Assembly (NCBI RefSeq): GCF_010093595.1
Contig: NW_022985452.1
Span: 186,001 to 250,000, forward strand
Reading direction: 5' to 3'
Length of the DNA stretch: 64,000 nt
From: Mytilinidion resinicola
Taxonomy: Eukaryota; Ascomycota; Dothideomycetes; Mytilinidiales; Mytilinidiaceae
This document shows, one piece after another, positions 31,741 to 44,841 of the stretch (position 1 is the first letter of the stretch; each line of letters starts with the position of its first letter). The notes beneath the pieces were generated by a model, which saw only the letters and a list, made by a program, of their open reading frames with translations, was not told the DNA's origin and ran no database searches. A program made the translations under genes and the position numbers.

Positions 31741-34700
31741 GACAAGAGTTCGCGCCGTGCAACGCAGCACGTCCAACACGTGAATCCTTCGTGCGTGCAA
31801 GACGCAGGGACGCGACTCAGCATGCCTGAAGCCGGCACGCTTCCGGTTCTTCCAGCGATCCAGCGGTCTCTCCATCCGACGGGAGACGCCGCCGAGGATG
31901 GAGAGAGATGATGGGCTGGGCTAGGCTAGGCTCCGCGTCGGTTAGAGATCCCGCGGAATGGTAGGCGGGCCCGAGAAGAAGCTGCTGGCGAGAGCCGCGA
32001 TCTCCCCTCTGAGTTTCGTGAAGGGGTTTTTTGCGAGTGGAGAGCTGCGAGAGCTGTGTATTATATGTACTTGTACCTGTACCTCTGCGGAAAGGAGAGT
32101 GACGCCTCGTGGACGTGAGCCAAGTAAGCGCACAATGGCTTCACACATCTGTCAGTACGCAGGTCCCCTAGACGCGCGAGTATGTAGACAGGATTACCTA
32201 CAACCTAATCCCTTTAGGAGTCAAGAATTTAGTGCAATAATCAAGGCTGGCGCCCTAGTGACGACGGCGTCCTTGTTGGCTCAGAAAAAGCGACTTGGCT
32301 CTGGATAGACTTGTGGTTGGGTGAACCGTGCCTGTGCACAACGCCTCCCAACTCACGGCCCCGAAAGTGGCCCCAGGCGTTGTAGCTGACTTACGAAGGG
32401 ATCAGCCCAGACAACCCGATTTAAGCTTTCTGTCAAACCAAAAAAGGAGCTAGTGCGACCTGTTCGAACTGTTGACTGACAGTGACAGTGGGTTCGTTTG
32501 CCTGGTTGTACCCTGTGGCACTACCTACTCGCCATATTGCAAGCTCCAACGGCGGGGCGGGCACGTCGCTGGCTTCCAGCCAAACGCGCAACTCTCTCCA
32601 TCGTACGTAATGGGCCATCAGCGGGGGGATTTGTGGAGTCGAGGACGTACGAGGTGGGTTGGTCGTCTGTAGTGGAGATGACCCGATGTGGATGAAGGAA
32701 GGCAACGATAGGCACTTCATGACACAAAAGTTGCATATATCTCACGTACCCTGCCTATAGCGCTCTGGTCAGTTTAGGCTGGCTGTGCAGCACTATTTAG
32801 TCCCGATGCCCGGGACCCGCTCCGGCACTGCACTGCAGGTGTCAGGCGTGCGGTGCTCGGATGGCAGAGACGGAGAAACATGGGCACACCCCAGCTCGGT
32901 ACTTGGGTACAAGGTACACTCAGGCCCCTGGTCCAACGGCCGGACGAGGAAGGGGGCCTGTGGCCGGCGAAATTAAAGGTGCTGCGGTGCACAGCGACCC
33001 CTGGCGATGTCACGTTTGGCGGCCGTTTTAGTAGTGGGGCATGTCTTTTGCGGATGCGTGTGCCTGGCGAGTGTGATGCTGTGCGGCCATGTCGTGTGAG
33101 TGGGACGGGTGTCTAGCTTGGCTAGGCTGATAGGGTTTGTGTAAGCGTGACGATAAGCTCGTCATGAAGAGGCGAGGCTGTAGAGAATGGAGGGTGGATG
33201 ATACGGTTTGAAGCTGAAGTTAAAGTGATACTTTTTTTGGAGCCTGCAGTTGCGTTCCAAGGTACAGAGACAGGGGGGATGGGCCTCGTCCATGGGCCGG
33301 GGAGGTTGGGATGGCTGGCTGGAAGAAGATAGAGATGATGGAATCGAAGGATGGCGTTTGATCGACGGAACGGGGGTGACAGGTGTTTGGATTCAGCGAG
33401 ACCGTCTGGTGGGATGGGACGGCATGGTGTTGTTGCAGGTTTGGCGATGTGACGGCCCTACATGGTGGCTATTTCGATCTTCCTATCGGGTGTGTACCGC
33501 GTGTGATGTCGATTGTGGCGAGAGATTCGCGTGGTTTGCGTAATATTGTTACCTCCGGCAGGAGTACGCACAGTCACTTTACTAAGTGTCTTCTTCGGAG
33601 CACGGTACTGGCCGCCATGCTCTTGCTAGTGGAATTAGGTTGCAAATGCAGCCTTGGAGATGTCTCATGATTGTGCAAATCCATTTACAGGCAGAAAGGT
33701 GGGTCTGACGCGTTGAGATGCATGTCGACAGGGCCTTTCGGTTTCCGATTTCGATAGCCTGCAGGGGCCGTTGGTGTTTTGGGTTTTCCGCCTGGGTGCA
33801 GCCGAGTGCCTTGTTGGTGACTATGCCCGGTGGTAGTGCGTTGAAGATGCCTGGCCCAACGCCAAACGCAAGCAGGGCAGCTGTGTGATTGGTGATGTGA
33901 TGGATGGCTGAAGGATGAGAGCCGCTGATGCGATGCCAGCGTGCTACCACCTCTACTGCTAGTGTCGAGGACAAGGTCGATAGATTCGACATAGCACAAT
34001 GGCATACCGAGTAGATGCGCTTCTCTTGGAGCTACCTGTTTTGTTGAGATATTGAGACGAAGCAGATAGTGGCAGATGTAGCATAGAGCAGACTATTCAG
34101 GGCAGTAAGGCACGTCGGATTCTCCATCGTCACTCTTATTTTGCTTCTTCTCTGGATCCGGCAGAGCGGTAACGACGGGCTGTGTTGTTCCTGGCAGCGT
34201 CTCGAGCCGGCATTGGCTGTCACGCTGACGGGTAATGTGGCAGAGGCGCAATTGGTGGTTGGGATCGGTACCTGATGGTGGAATCCATGGGTGCAACTCC
34301 GCCTGTGCGGGCGTGAGATGCTTCAAGGCCTGTGTCAGGATTGGTAGATGATTGAAGACTACACCGAGAGGAAAGACGTCAAGCATCAGATGTCCAAATG
34401 CCCTTTCTCGTCATCCAAACCTAAATTTATTCACGTTGTACGTCGTTCAGCGTCTCCGTCGCCATTGCTTTTCATGTCCAGCTAGCCCGCAGGGTAAATG
34501 CATGCGCAGACAGGCCGGCCAAAGAGCTGCAGCCAGCAGCACCTCTCTCGCCCTGCATATTTGCTTCTTTTCCCTTCCTCCGCCACCATCCAGCCATCGT
34601 CGACTCGGTGACGGCAGACGGCGGCATTCCCTTCACCACCTCTCTGCAAACCGCGCGCCGTCGCGCCACCTCCCCGATGCTGTAGAGACTAGTCGCAGGA

Positions 34701-37454
34701 GAATTAACCGCATCGGCGACCCGAATGCAGCAGCTCATCCCATCCTTGGCTGCACGCTTCACTTTTGGTGCCAAACTCGCGGGTCGGCCGCCACTTCCAC
34801 TTACGTCGCCAATACACCCCCTTTGCGCCGCGCTCGCGGTAACGAATCCGCGTGGTACGGTTCGCCCCCGAACAGAACACCAGATCCTGGGCTTGGGCGG
34901 GCGTCTCAGCCACACGGCGGGGGCTGCATGAAGCAGTGCACGCGAGCGCAGCGACAAACGTGCATGCGGAGAGAGTCAGGGCGATCGCTGCTGCCGCTCG
35001 GTGCTGTCGCTCGGGCATTTCCAAGGTTGCATCTTCCGCATCTTGTCGATGGAACGAACATCTCTTTCTGCCGCCAGACCTTGCGCTTGTTGGACCCTTC
35101 GTAGGACTCGAACGAGTGGCCGTTTGCCGTGTCCTCGATTTCCGAGCAGCACATCTCCTCGGTGCTCGAGCTGCCTTGCCGCAATGCAGTGGAACCACCA
35201 CCCACCGGCCATCAAACGCCAGGGCCTGTAGGGCAGAGCGAACGACGCTCGTGCGCCTCGCCCATCTCGGCCATGGCGGGACGATGTGGGTGTGGTGAGT
35301 GAGCTTGCATCGCAGAAAAAAGCAGGATTCCTCATCCACCGTGCATGCCCTTAAGCTCGTGAATGCTCCTCATTGCCCGCTTCCGGCGCCCCTCCTCACA
35401 TCTTTCATGTTTCAAAAGCCTAATTCTTCCCACCTGTCAGTCGCGGCGCAAAAATAGCACGCCAACCTGTCAGGTCGCAATCGTCCGGTGGGCATCTGGA
35501 TACGGATACACCGCTCGCTCGCTCGCGGGTCCGGTATGTCGGGACCACGCTAGCTTGCACTAACTCTTGTAGATGCAGCCGGCTGCCCAACCACCATGCC
35601 CCTACCAAGGTTTATGCTCCGTAGAGCGCAGCCGTAGCAGAAAGTTAAACGCAGCCGAAGTCTGCTCGACCTGCTTGGGCACGCTCTCCACACACTCCCG
35701 AGTCCGGCACGGGCGCCGCGAGTTCCCGGGTGCCTAGTTCCTCCCACTTGTTTCTGAGGTTAACTGAGAATGAGGTCGGGTGATGATGATGGAGGATGAG
35801 GAGCCCTGTTCGTTGAGAGCAGCGTGTGGTTGGTTGGACCAGACTGGTTGACTGACATTGCGATATAGCAGGACCCTGGATATAGCAGGCTTCCCTTTGA
35901 GCCTCAGGGAGATCCGAGGCCCTCCGATCATCCGCTACAACCTTCCCCGCAGCACTCTCTTCAACAGCTCTCGTATTCATTCTGCTTATTGGTGTTCTTT
36001 CCCAATGTCCATCGACGTCGTGCAAGCGCTAACTACAGCAATATATACTACACTCATCATGTTCCACCCCTCCAAATTCACCTACCATTCCCTACCAAGG
36101 CAGACATTGTGGAATCATCTCGTCCCATCCAACATCAATATACTTTCATACCTTGTCTGATCCTTCGACTTGTGCACCATCATCATCCCATTGCGTCTCT
36201 ATCGGCGAGAATCAATAGCATACAAGTCTTGCAATCGCCCCATCTAACGTCAATATACTTCCATTCCCGGTCTCAATCCTTCGACTCGTGCACTGTGCCC
36301 CCCCGCCCCCCATTGCGTCTCTATCAACGGAGCGCCCGTGCATAGGAGTCTCAAGTATATCCCACTGAATCCCTCTCACTGGCCACGCGCCCCATTCAAC
36401 TCACCACGTCATCCGTCTCATTCATCACGGTCTCTAACCCCCAGGGCACCCATCCCCTCTCGTTCGCTCTGCTCCCCCCATCCAACCATATCTCAACTCA
36501 ACCAACCGCTCACCGTCACACAAAACGCTCCGCTCGTGCCTCCTCCCGTACCCCGCTGCAGTGCCCCAGTCGCACAAACCACGGCCATTCGATACGGTGA
36601 TACGCGGAGCGCCGGTAGGGCTTGCACCACGGGCCCCTCCTGCCGTCGGCGTTTATCGAAAAGAGATCTGGAACGTTGCACATCCTTGCCCTCGGTCGCC
36701 GAGAGGCCGATTCGTCTTACGAGGGATCGTATGATGTTGCCTGCCGCCAGGTTACACAGAGCACGTGGGTAGTGATACTTTTAGAACATTTGATAGATAG
36801 AATTGATACATAGCGCATATTTCGTGCTTTCGCCGCCACCGCCGCCCCCCGCCCCGGCATCGCTTGCCCATGCGCATCCCGTACACATGAAAGAAAAACC
36901 CGTAGGTACAAAAGGAAAAAATATAGCCAGGACAAAACCAAAAAAAATTGTAGATATCCAAAGCATAGAAAACAAATAAAGACTTGCAAGTCGCCGCTGG
37001 GGCCCCGCTATTGGTATCTTATATCCCAAAACAGTGAATTTCGCTCTAATGCAGAAACGCAAGCACGCAAAACCCGCCAGTTCTTAATCCCTCCCCGCTT
37101 GGTCGGTAGTGGAGAAAGGAGTTAAGAAAAAAAACACATCCAAAAGACAGACATTCGAAACCGAACCGAACCATGTTGGTATCATTTGCGTGCAAACCAA
37201 GCCCCAACATAGAAGCCTCGCAATCTCCCCAACATAGATGGCGGGTCGAAAATGGGAAGGAGAGACAAGGAAATATATGGCAAAGTATAGATAGCAAAAG
37301 CCGCCCCCCCTCCAAACCCGAACCCCATTCAAAAAAAACCTTACCTAGAGCTTTTTTTCCAAGTCGTATGCTACAGATGTACAAGGATCATTACGGTCGT
37401 AACCTGCCCCCCATAGCGCGTGTGCTGCCATGCCATGCTGTGCTGGGGCCACGC
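31741..37454. other. 5.7-kb stretch without a recognisable gene
   Basis: It lies between two convergent 3' ends. Many overlapping short frames exist on both strands, particularly in 34350-35340, but none has family motifs, and the longest are GC-rich shadows. One segment at about 35030-35190 on the minus strand has a coding-like third-base pattern. Non-coding RNA, a fast-evolving gene or decayed sequence are all possible. Confidence 0.4.
35030..35190 (-). other. Possible exon of an unrecognised gene
   Basis: In one minus-strand frame this reads as an acidic, Ser-rich then basic segment (STEEMCCSEIEDTANGHSFE, SYEGSNKRKVWRQKEMF) with C or G at nearly every third position, unlike its surroundings. 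I found no start codon or splice partners that extend it convincingly, and I do not recognise the family. Confidence 0.25.
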
Positions 37455-40400
37455 TCAATTCTCTTCCATGAGGGCCTCATCTCCGGCCTCGCGCCAATCC
37501 CGCGACCGCTCTGAGAGCCGTTTCACGCCGGTGATGCGTTCTGCCCAGAGCGATTCCGAGGGCGTCCGGAATGTGTAGCCGCGCTGGGAGCTGATGACGC
37601 CAATGGCCTGCAGTACGGCTTTCCGAGAGTCGCGGCCGAAGACGGCCGGGTGATTCATCCATTCGAGTGAAGATTCGAGTTCGGCGTCGAGAGCGTACAT
37701 GGTTGTTGCGTCGATGCCAGCGGCGGGGGTGAAGGGGTTTTCGGCGTGGGGTGACGGTGTGCGAGGTCGTTCACTGCCTCGATCGGCGCCGTCCACCATA
37801 GGAGATGCTTGGCCAGCACTGCTGGGGGCACTGGGGCCGTTGCTACCTCGAGGGCCACCAGGGGGTGGTAGCGGTGGTAGACCTCCCTTCCCTAGGCCTT
37901 TCAGGATACTGCGTGTCTCGCTAAGTAGGTGATGCGCGCGCTCGTGTTGCCCTCGGGATACCAGTGTTAGAGCCCGGGTTAGCATGTCCGATGTCAGTAG
38001 TTCCATCCGCCTCTGCACGACCGACGGATGAGGTGGGATAGGCGGCGTCGAAGGCCGTCCTGTCGAATTCTTCTTCGACACCGAGGGCAGCATGGTGATC
38101 GCCAGCAGTGACGGTCTAGGAAGGTGGGAGATGGAGCCCTCGCGAAGAATGTCACCGTAGACGAGATCGGCCTGGATCAACGGCACCTCCTCCACGCTTA
38201 GGCTGCGCTGATCGTCCTGGTCTAGCGGGCCTCCCAGGGCCTCCAGGCCGGACACAATCGTCTCCCAGGGGTCCTGGGGCAGCTGCTCTGGTGAGGCTGT
38301 GTCGGGGGCGATGGCGAGCTGAACCAAGATATCTGGAGATGTTGTTAGACACGGGCAGTAAGCAAAACGGCAGCGCTGCTTACCTCGCTTGTCGCCGAAG
38401 CGCAGGTCGCCCAATGAGGCCTCGGCATCGCGGCCTGTCGCACGCTTCGTGATCTGCAGGGCCCCGCTAATCTTGACGAACTTGGCGGGCGAGCCCTCGG
38501 GGAGCCGTAACTTTAGCTTCACGTTCTGATGCGACGTTGTCTGCAGCGACCCCAGGCAGCCCGCCACACACTCGCGCAGCATCATCCAGTCCTTGACGTA
38601 CGTGTACGACGCCTTGGTGCGCGTCGACAGCTCGATCATTGTGTCCGGCTTGTGGGTGAGGCCAAGCCCGAAGGAGTGAATAGCGACCCTGTTCTGGTTA
38701 GCATTCTGGCTATGCTGAGCGAAAAGCAATCCACTTACTTGGCAGCTTCAGCTCGCGACACCACAAAGTCCACGCTCTCTGCGTCCGACGTTGACGAGTC
38801 GCTAATTAGCATGATGCTGGAGAGAGGGTTTGTTGACTTGCGCTGCATGAGCAGGTCCATCGCGACGTTGGCGCCCTCCACGACGTCGGCGCGGAGGCTC
38901 TTCTGACCAACCGGGCGTATGGAATCCAATACCTTCGACCAGCCATTCCAAGCCTTGCTGGTCATACCAACTAATGGGACCCCGCCCCCACTGGAACCAA
39001 ACGTCACGAGGCCCATTCTGTCCCGTTCGCCCAGATTCGAAACCATGAACCTGAGGGCGTCGCGGAGCAGATTTATTTTGAGGCCTTGCATCGAGGACGA
39101 AACCGGGATTACAACAACAATGTCGAGAGGTACATGGATTGGCGACGAAGCTCGCAGGTCTGGCATCCCACCGCGCGAATTCGTGTACTCGGTTGGGGCC
39201 GTGTTCGTCGACCTCGCCGCGCCATATGACGAGTTCGCAGACGAAACTCGCTTGTTTTTGGAATTGCTCGTGCGGTAGTCATCCTCGTCTGTTCCGGAGT
39301 TGTCGTGGTCGTAATCCGATATCCTGGCCGACGGTTCCATGTTGATGTCCAGAAGGGCTCGTCTCCATAGTTCCAGTTGGTTGCGGTTCTGGAATTGGAG
39401 ATGAAAGGAGGGTAGTTCGGCCACCGAAAGACTCAGAGTCAAAATAGCCTCTTCTGTACTACATTAGTTTCCGCGTTCACACTCGTATTTGATCGGCTAC
39501 TCACCAGGAGCGAGCTCCACTTGTTTGAGGTGCTTCTTGATCAAAATAGATCCTTTCAGCGTGCATTTCGTCTTCTTGCTCACCGACTCGGCGCCATCCC
39601 ATTGCGGTGCTTGGGCCACCTTCTTCTCCTTGACACAGATGAGCATCTCGGAGAAAAGGTAGCACTCGAGTTCCTGCCAAGACTGGCGATCTTTGCCAAC
39701 CCGAACGTGGCCGTGCAAACGAAGCTTGCCAAACCTAGAAATGTGTCAGCCAACTCTCCGCAAAGGGGCCTGTTGACTCAAATACCTTGAAAAGTCCAGG
39801 CCGTGCCAATTGTCCACGCGTGAATGCAGATCTTCTGTTACTTCGTCCAGAACTTCAGGAGATTCGTACAAGCTGTCGAGCGCTCGGCTGGGGGCCGGAG
39901 ATTTTGACCTCCCATAATTTTCGCTTGGGTGGATTGAGGGAAGGGGCGGAACGGTGCGCATATCCTCCGGATCTGGCCGCCATTTGCCTTCCACAACCTC
40001 AATAGTAATGAGACAAGTCAAGCTCTGCTGCTGGCGAGACCGGTTGAGTGTTGGGAATTCGCTGCGGACTGTGACTGTGGGCGCTGGAATTGGATTCTTG
40101 AGCAGACTGCGGGGGCTGCTGAGGCTCGTTTCCATGGACTGCACATCGTAATCGTGTCTTCGTCCGGTAGGATTGTGGGTATCGGCGTAATCCCCGGATG
40201 ATGCGGCTCCAGTCGCTCCGCTGTCATTCCGGTTGTGCTGGCGGGACAATGAACCCATTCGTTCTGACCGCTCACGGCTCTCACGGCTGTGGCTGCTCTC
40301 CCTCTGGCGGTGATCTCCTCGTGGGTCATGATGTTGTTGCTGTTGCTGGGGTGGCGGCCGGTTCTGAAGTTCTGGCCCATCGCGAGTTCGAGGATTCTCA

Positions 40401-41181
40401 GTAGTGACTGTCTGTGTGTCCCAGGGAGTTGGGGTAACTTGGGTACTCCGGCTGTTGTCCCTTGCGTCCGAGTGTTGCACGGAGCGAACCAGAGTACTTA
40501 GCTTTTCTACGCGAATGTTAGGAAAATCTACAAGTTATTCGAAGGAACTCACCTAGATCCAAGACATTCCCCCCTCTGCTAGTATCTAGGCCTAATGGCG
40601 CCTCACAGGAAGGACATGTCTGCGACTCGAACTCGCGGATGTATTCGTAGAAGCATGCCTCGTGGGCGACATGGCCGCAAGAGAGCTGGAGGATGCGCTC
40701 GCCGCGAAGAGTGTGCTCGAGAGGCTCTTCACACACAGAGCACTCGCTGCCAATGAAGGTCCTCTCGCGGCGGGTGCGCGTCCGCTCAATGTCGAGGACG
40801 CCAGCCATGCCTCTGGAGGAGCGCGGATGGGGGGAGTGGGAGGAGGTGGTGCGCGAGGAGAGGGGTTTGGCGGTGTCGGAGGAGAGCTGGGACTGGCGGG
40901 AGCGAGGGCGCAGGCCTGAATAAGACAACATATGAGCCAGGTCAAAGCGTGGAACAAACGACGAAGCAGGAGGTAGCGGGAACGGGAGCGGGAGCCGTAC
41001 TGTCGTGGACCACCGGTGTGCGGAACTCGACGCCCTTGGGCTTCCTGGGGGGCTTCTTGCGCGAGGTGGAGCCCAGGAGGCCGAGCTCTTGGAGGTTGGA
41101 CTCGATTTCGCGGGAGTAGTCGTGCTTGCGATGGGGCGGTGGTGGTTGAGGTGCGGCGGATGGAGTGGGCCGAGCCGACAT
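37455..41181 (-). CDS. RING-H2 / PH / vWA protein, Far1-Ste5-like architecture
   Basis: Seven exons (41001-41181, 40553-40915, 39786-40506, 39505-39734, 38739-39453, 38384-38688, 37455-38332) keep phase throughout and give 1130 residues. Start MSARPTPSAAPQPPPPH; a RING-H2 finger follows (CSVCEEPL, LSCGHVAHEACF, CPSCEAPLG), then a disordered Ser/Gln/His-rich linker, a PH-like domain (LRLHGHVRVGKDRQSWQELE, FQNRNQLELWRRALLDI) and a von Willebrand factor A domain (PLDIVVVIPVSSSMQGLKIN, GLVTFGSSGG). A long C-terminal region ends in Pro-rich and helical segments. This domain order is that of the yeast pheromone-MAPK scaffolds Far1 and Ste5, so a scaffold role in MAPK signalling is a reasonable inference, not shown by sequence. 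An E3 ligase function via the RING is the alternative. Confidence 0.88.
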
Positions 41182-43598
41182 GGACCTGTATGGCGACGGC
41201 GACAGCACGGCTTTTGCAAGATCTCAGCAGTGTTTCAGCATCGAAACCTGGAGTGGAGGGCAGAGTGGAATTGCAGAGGGTGCTTGGAGTGCTGGGAGCC
41301 CCGGACAGAGCTCGGCAAAGGGCTGCAGAGGCGCGGAGGGTCGACGGCGCAGGCACGGGAGACGGTGCTGGGCCTGGCAGCTCGGTGCTGCGGGGATTGC
41401 GGTGGAGGACGTCTTGCGTGCGGGTCTGGGAGGGCAGGGTCTACAAGAGCGCTCGGTCGGCGGTGCGGTATGGGAGGGAGGGATGGACGGAGGGACGCAG
41501 AATGTGCCCACGCATGGTGCGGCCCTTGGCTTTGAGCGTGCCTGCACCACGGGCTTGTCCGCTGGGATGCTGGAGCCCATGCTGCCGAAGACGCCACGGC
41601 ACGACGTCGCCAGCAGGCCAGCGAAGAACAGGCCGTTGGGGGGCCCGGGAGGATGCAGCGAGGGATGGGAGGGGAGTGCGGCAGTAGGGAGGTTTCGGCG
41701 TCAGGGGCGCGACGGTTTCGTGGCCGGGCATCAGGGTGCCAGGGTGCCAGGGTGCCGCCGTCGAGAACGGCAACGCGCGGTACGGGCGGCGGGCTGTGGA
41801 CGCCAGGGGGCCGGATGGCGAGTCACGGCATGGTGTTCCTGTGCGACCAGCCTCAGGCCCAAGTCAGGCGGCCCACGCTGTCCATCACCACCCTCTTCGG
41901 CGCATGCTTCTGCTTCTTCTTTCTTCTCTTCTTCTTGCTCCTCTCCTGTCGCTGTCCCTCGCGCTCCACCGATCGTCGCCTGTCCCTCCGCCTTTGCCGC
42001 CGTACCAACGCACCCATCATGCGGCCGGGTGGAGGCGACGAGTCAGGCCTCGGGCCCATTTCCACGAGCCCTCACGGGCCGATCGTGTTCGTTCGCCATG
42101 CTGGGGCAGGGGCCGCGCTTTTGACGTTTGACTTCGGTCCCTCTGCTGCGAGCCACTCAGCGCCGGCCGCCAGCATCGACGAAATGCGCCGTTGCGCCTG
42201 CACGTGGCGGCCATGCGACGACTCGCGCCCTCGGACGATGCTCTCGTCGATCCAATGGGGCAGCCCACGATGCCCGACTCCTCCAACCAGCGGCACCCCC
42301 TTCGCCCCAACCACACGTCAGCGTGCAGCCTCTTTGCAGCCTCTTCGATGGCGGCCTGTTGCAATCACGCGCGTTTTTCCCGCCGTCCATGCCGGCAGCT
42401 GCCCCGGATTGGCTCGCCTTGCAGTTTCCACGCCTTCCGTCGTCCTTCGAGAAGCCCGCACACGACACCACCCGCCATGCAAACACCATCATAGCGCCGA
42501 GATTGGAGCCCTCCTTTTCTGCGAGTCAACCTTCTGCCCGTCTGCCGCGAGAGTCCGGCTGAACGCACTTCGGCCTGTGGCCACACCGTGGTTGGGACTT
42601 CCCGCCACTAACCACCAAACGCAGCTTTCCCCTAGATTTGACTCTGGCCACGAGTCATCTGGCGCCCACAGCGTGAGAACTCTTCCCGCGCCTGTTCTGC
42701 GCACCTTCCCTCAAGGCGCAGGTTGCAGCACTTCAGCGAGCATCGTGAGAAGGGCCGTCCGAGGCGATCTGCGCAGCCGCAGAGATTGTCGTGGCCTGGT
42801 GAACCACGAGGCGGGCGTGCCTGACTGTCAGTCCGGCAAAGGGATAGTCCCATCTGATAGCCAGCCCTAGCATTCAGCATTGCGCAAGCCGTCTGCCGTT
42901 CGTCGTCAGGGCTGTCAAACACCAGCAAGCAAGGTCCTGGTTGTTCCTTTGACACTGTGTCTCATCGCCCCTTGCCCGTGTCTCGCTTTTGCCCCTTCCT
43001 TGCCGTGTGCTGCGAGGACTGCTCTCCGCCTCGAGCTCTAGCTTCGCTCCGACTCCTTTCCGGAACAGCCACGGTGTAGCCGACAACAATATTGAGCCGT
43101 GGGCACTATTGCTTTCAGCTCGTACATGTAAGTATCATGACGTAGGAACTGATTAAAGTTCAATAGACAAATGTAAGTAATAGATTTCTGGGCTGTGTAC
43201 ATACATTAGCGTGTCGTCGCTTCCAACCATCAGAAAAAGAACCTGAACGCCGAAGTTGTCATGCTTTTCACATGCTCAGCCTTAAGACCCGACACCACGA
43301 TTCCGTTGATCCGGCAGACTGGGTTCCGGGCTTGATACTAAGGTCCAGGGACCCCAATAGTATCTACCTCCTGATCCTAAATCGGAGGATACCGTGCTGC
43401 AGGATTCCCCAGAGTGGTCGCGTCTCTAGTGCAACGCCTCAAACTCTATAGCGACATAAGCGAATACCGCTGAACCGAACAGTTGGGCATAGCAAAAGCT
43501 TGTGCCAACGAAAAATCGAACAGATGAACGCGTGTCGCTGCCACTAGACTGGGCGGAGAGGTCAGGAGTATCGTTCCTGCTTCCAGGGCTAATCCCAA
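41182..43598. other. GC-rich intergenic region upstream of the RING-PH-vWA gene
   Basis: Long open frames occur on both strands here (one exceeds 400 codons on the plus strand at 41653-42870), but they overlap each other, are Arg/Gly/Pro-rich and lack motifs. This is expected from high GC. The minus-strand promoter of the RING protein must lie near the left edge. Confidence 0.5.
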
Positions 43599-44841
43599 TC
43601 ACTCCTCCTTTTTCTCTTTGCTGGCCCAGTAATCTTCCATTTCCTTCCTTTGGCTGTGCCATATTGTACTCAAGACGTGGTCGCTGCCGGCCTCTTCCTA
43701 GAACTTGTCGTGGTAGCTATGCACGTCGTTGCCGAAGTCGTCTTCGTTGGGGAAGTTCCTGTTCCAGCCCTGCCATAGCTAAGAACAAGAGTACCGTTAG
43801 CCAATATTCGTAAGGGGGACCAGAGAGTGCGATACATCCCAGCTCTTTCTAGCATGTCCAGCTCTCTGCAGTGACTTCAGCACCAACTCGGATGATAGCC
43901 CCTCCGGAGAATGCGACAGCAGAGGATCTTGTCTGTAACTGGACCTTACGTACCGAGCGCCACGGCATCTTCCCCTCGCGCCGATGCACGCAGTTCAGCA
44001 TATCCTACTCCACGAACGTCGTCGGGAACAGGCCTTCGTGTTTCGGCAGCATGAGCTCCTCATAGTACTCGAGCATCCTCTCATCAGGCTTCAGCACGAA
44101 GAAGCCAGCGTTAAAGTAGTTACCCTCAGGCGGCGGGTTGACATGACCGTAGCCCCCCGCCGCCTCCGGCCTCGCCGCAAAAACGTAAGTATCCGGAAGC
44201 GGCGCTTCCGCCACAACAGACGCATTTACGACCGTGTGTTGGACCGCCGCGGCGGGGTCGTCGAAAACGCCGTCAAGCGACTGCGTAATAAGATGATCGA
44301 CGTCGATGAACGTTATCTTGCCGTATTGTGTCATCTTCAACAGCCGTAGTTTCGTCAGGCAATCCTGCCAGCGGCCTGTCTTGGGCGTCATCCACTCGGA
44401 AATCAAGCGGTCCACTACAACCACCGTCGCGCCGTCTTTCTCCAACCTGGCTTTCTTCGGCGCAGTGACTTCGTTGGTTACCAGCACGACGAAGTCGATC
44501 TTCTTGCTGCTGCTCATGCTGCTGCTGCTGCTGCTCATGCTGCTGCTGCTGCTGCTGCTGCGGCGCGCGCTGGGGGAGTGGAGCAGCTGGTATGTCATTA
44601 CGTGCACGCTTTCGAAGTAGACGTCGCGCTCGGTGTCCTGGAGCTCGAGCTCGGGTTCGCCGGGGTGCTTGGGGGCGAGGAGGGTCGCGAAGGCGTAGTT
44701 GGGGCGCCTGGGGACGTGGACGGACGCGGCGATTTGGCGGAATTTGGCGGTGTGGAGGTGGTCGGCGAACTGGAGATGGACGAGGAAGAGGATGCTGAGG
44801 ATTAGTAGAGATGCGATCCATCTCTGTCGGGTGCAGGCCAT
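43599..44841 (-). pseudogene. GT8 (glycogenin-like) glycosyltransferase with two nonsense codons
   Basis: Type II Golgi-type sugar transferase. From the ATG at 44841: signal anchor (WIASLLILSILFLVHLQFA), lumenal stem with a poly-Ser tract, and a GT8 domain with the metal-binding DxD motif (ITFIDVDHLI) and YFNAGFFVLKP. The frame meets TAG at 44005-44007 where the family has Gln (FVE-stop-DMLNCVHRREGKMPW). After at least one intron (exact junctions in 43780-43955 unresolved) the typical end LWQGWNRNFPNEDDF and HSYHDKF appears, with a second TAG at 43698-43700 where the family has Trp, then reads in frame to a TGA at 43599-43601. Both stops are single transitions in a CpA context (CAG to TAG, and TGG to TAG on the other strand), as RIP would produce. 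Confidence 0.75.
44506..44562. repeat. CTG/CAG trinucleotide repeat (poly-Ser in the GT8 frame)
   Basis: CTG units interrupted twice by CAT. On the minus strand they encode poly-Ser with Met interruptions in the stem region of the GT8 gene. Confidence 0.9.

Noticed and set aside
34352..35104. Open frame of about 250 codons on the plus strand
   Set aside because: Low-complexity and Arg/Ser/Pro-rich, with competing frames on the other strand and no family motif.
35090..35130. GGACTCGAAC sequence considered as a tRNA T-loop on the minus strand
   Set aside because: No acceptor stem, D-loop or anticodon arm can be formed around it, and it lies in the coding-like island.
41653..42870. Open frame of about 405 codons on the plus strand
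   Set aside because: It overlaps several equally long frames on both strands in a GC-rich tract, is Arg/Gly/Pro-rich, has no motif and no splice structure.
43426..43813. Short frames on both strands at the 3' end of the GT8 locus
   Set aside because: They are out-of-frame shadows of the decayed last exon of the glycosyltransferase.
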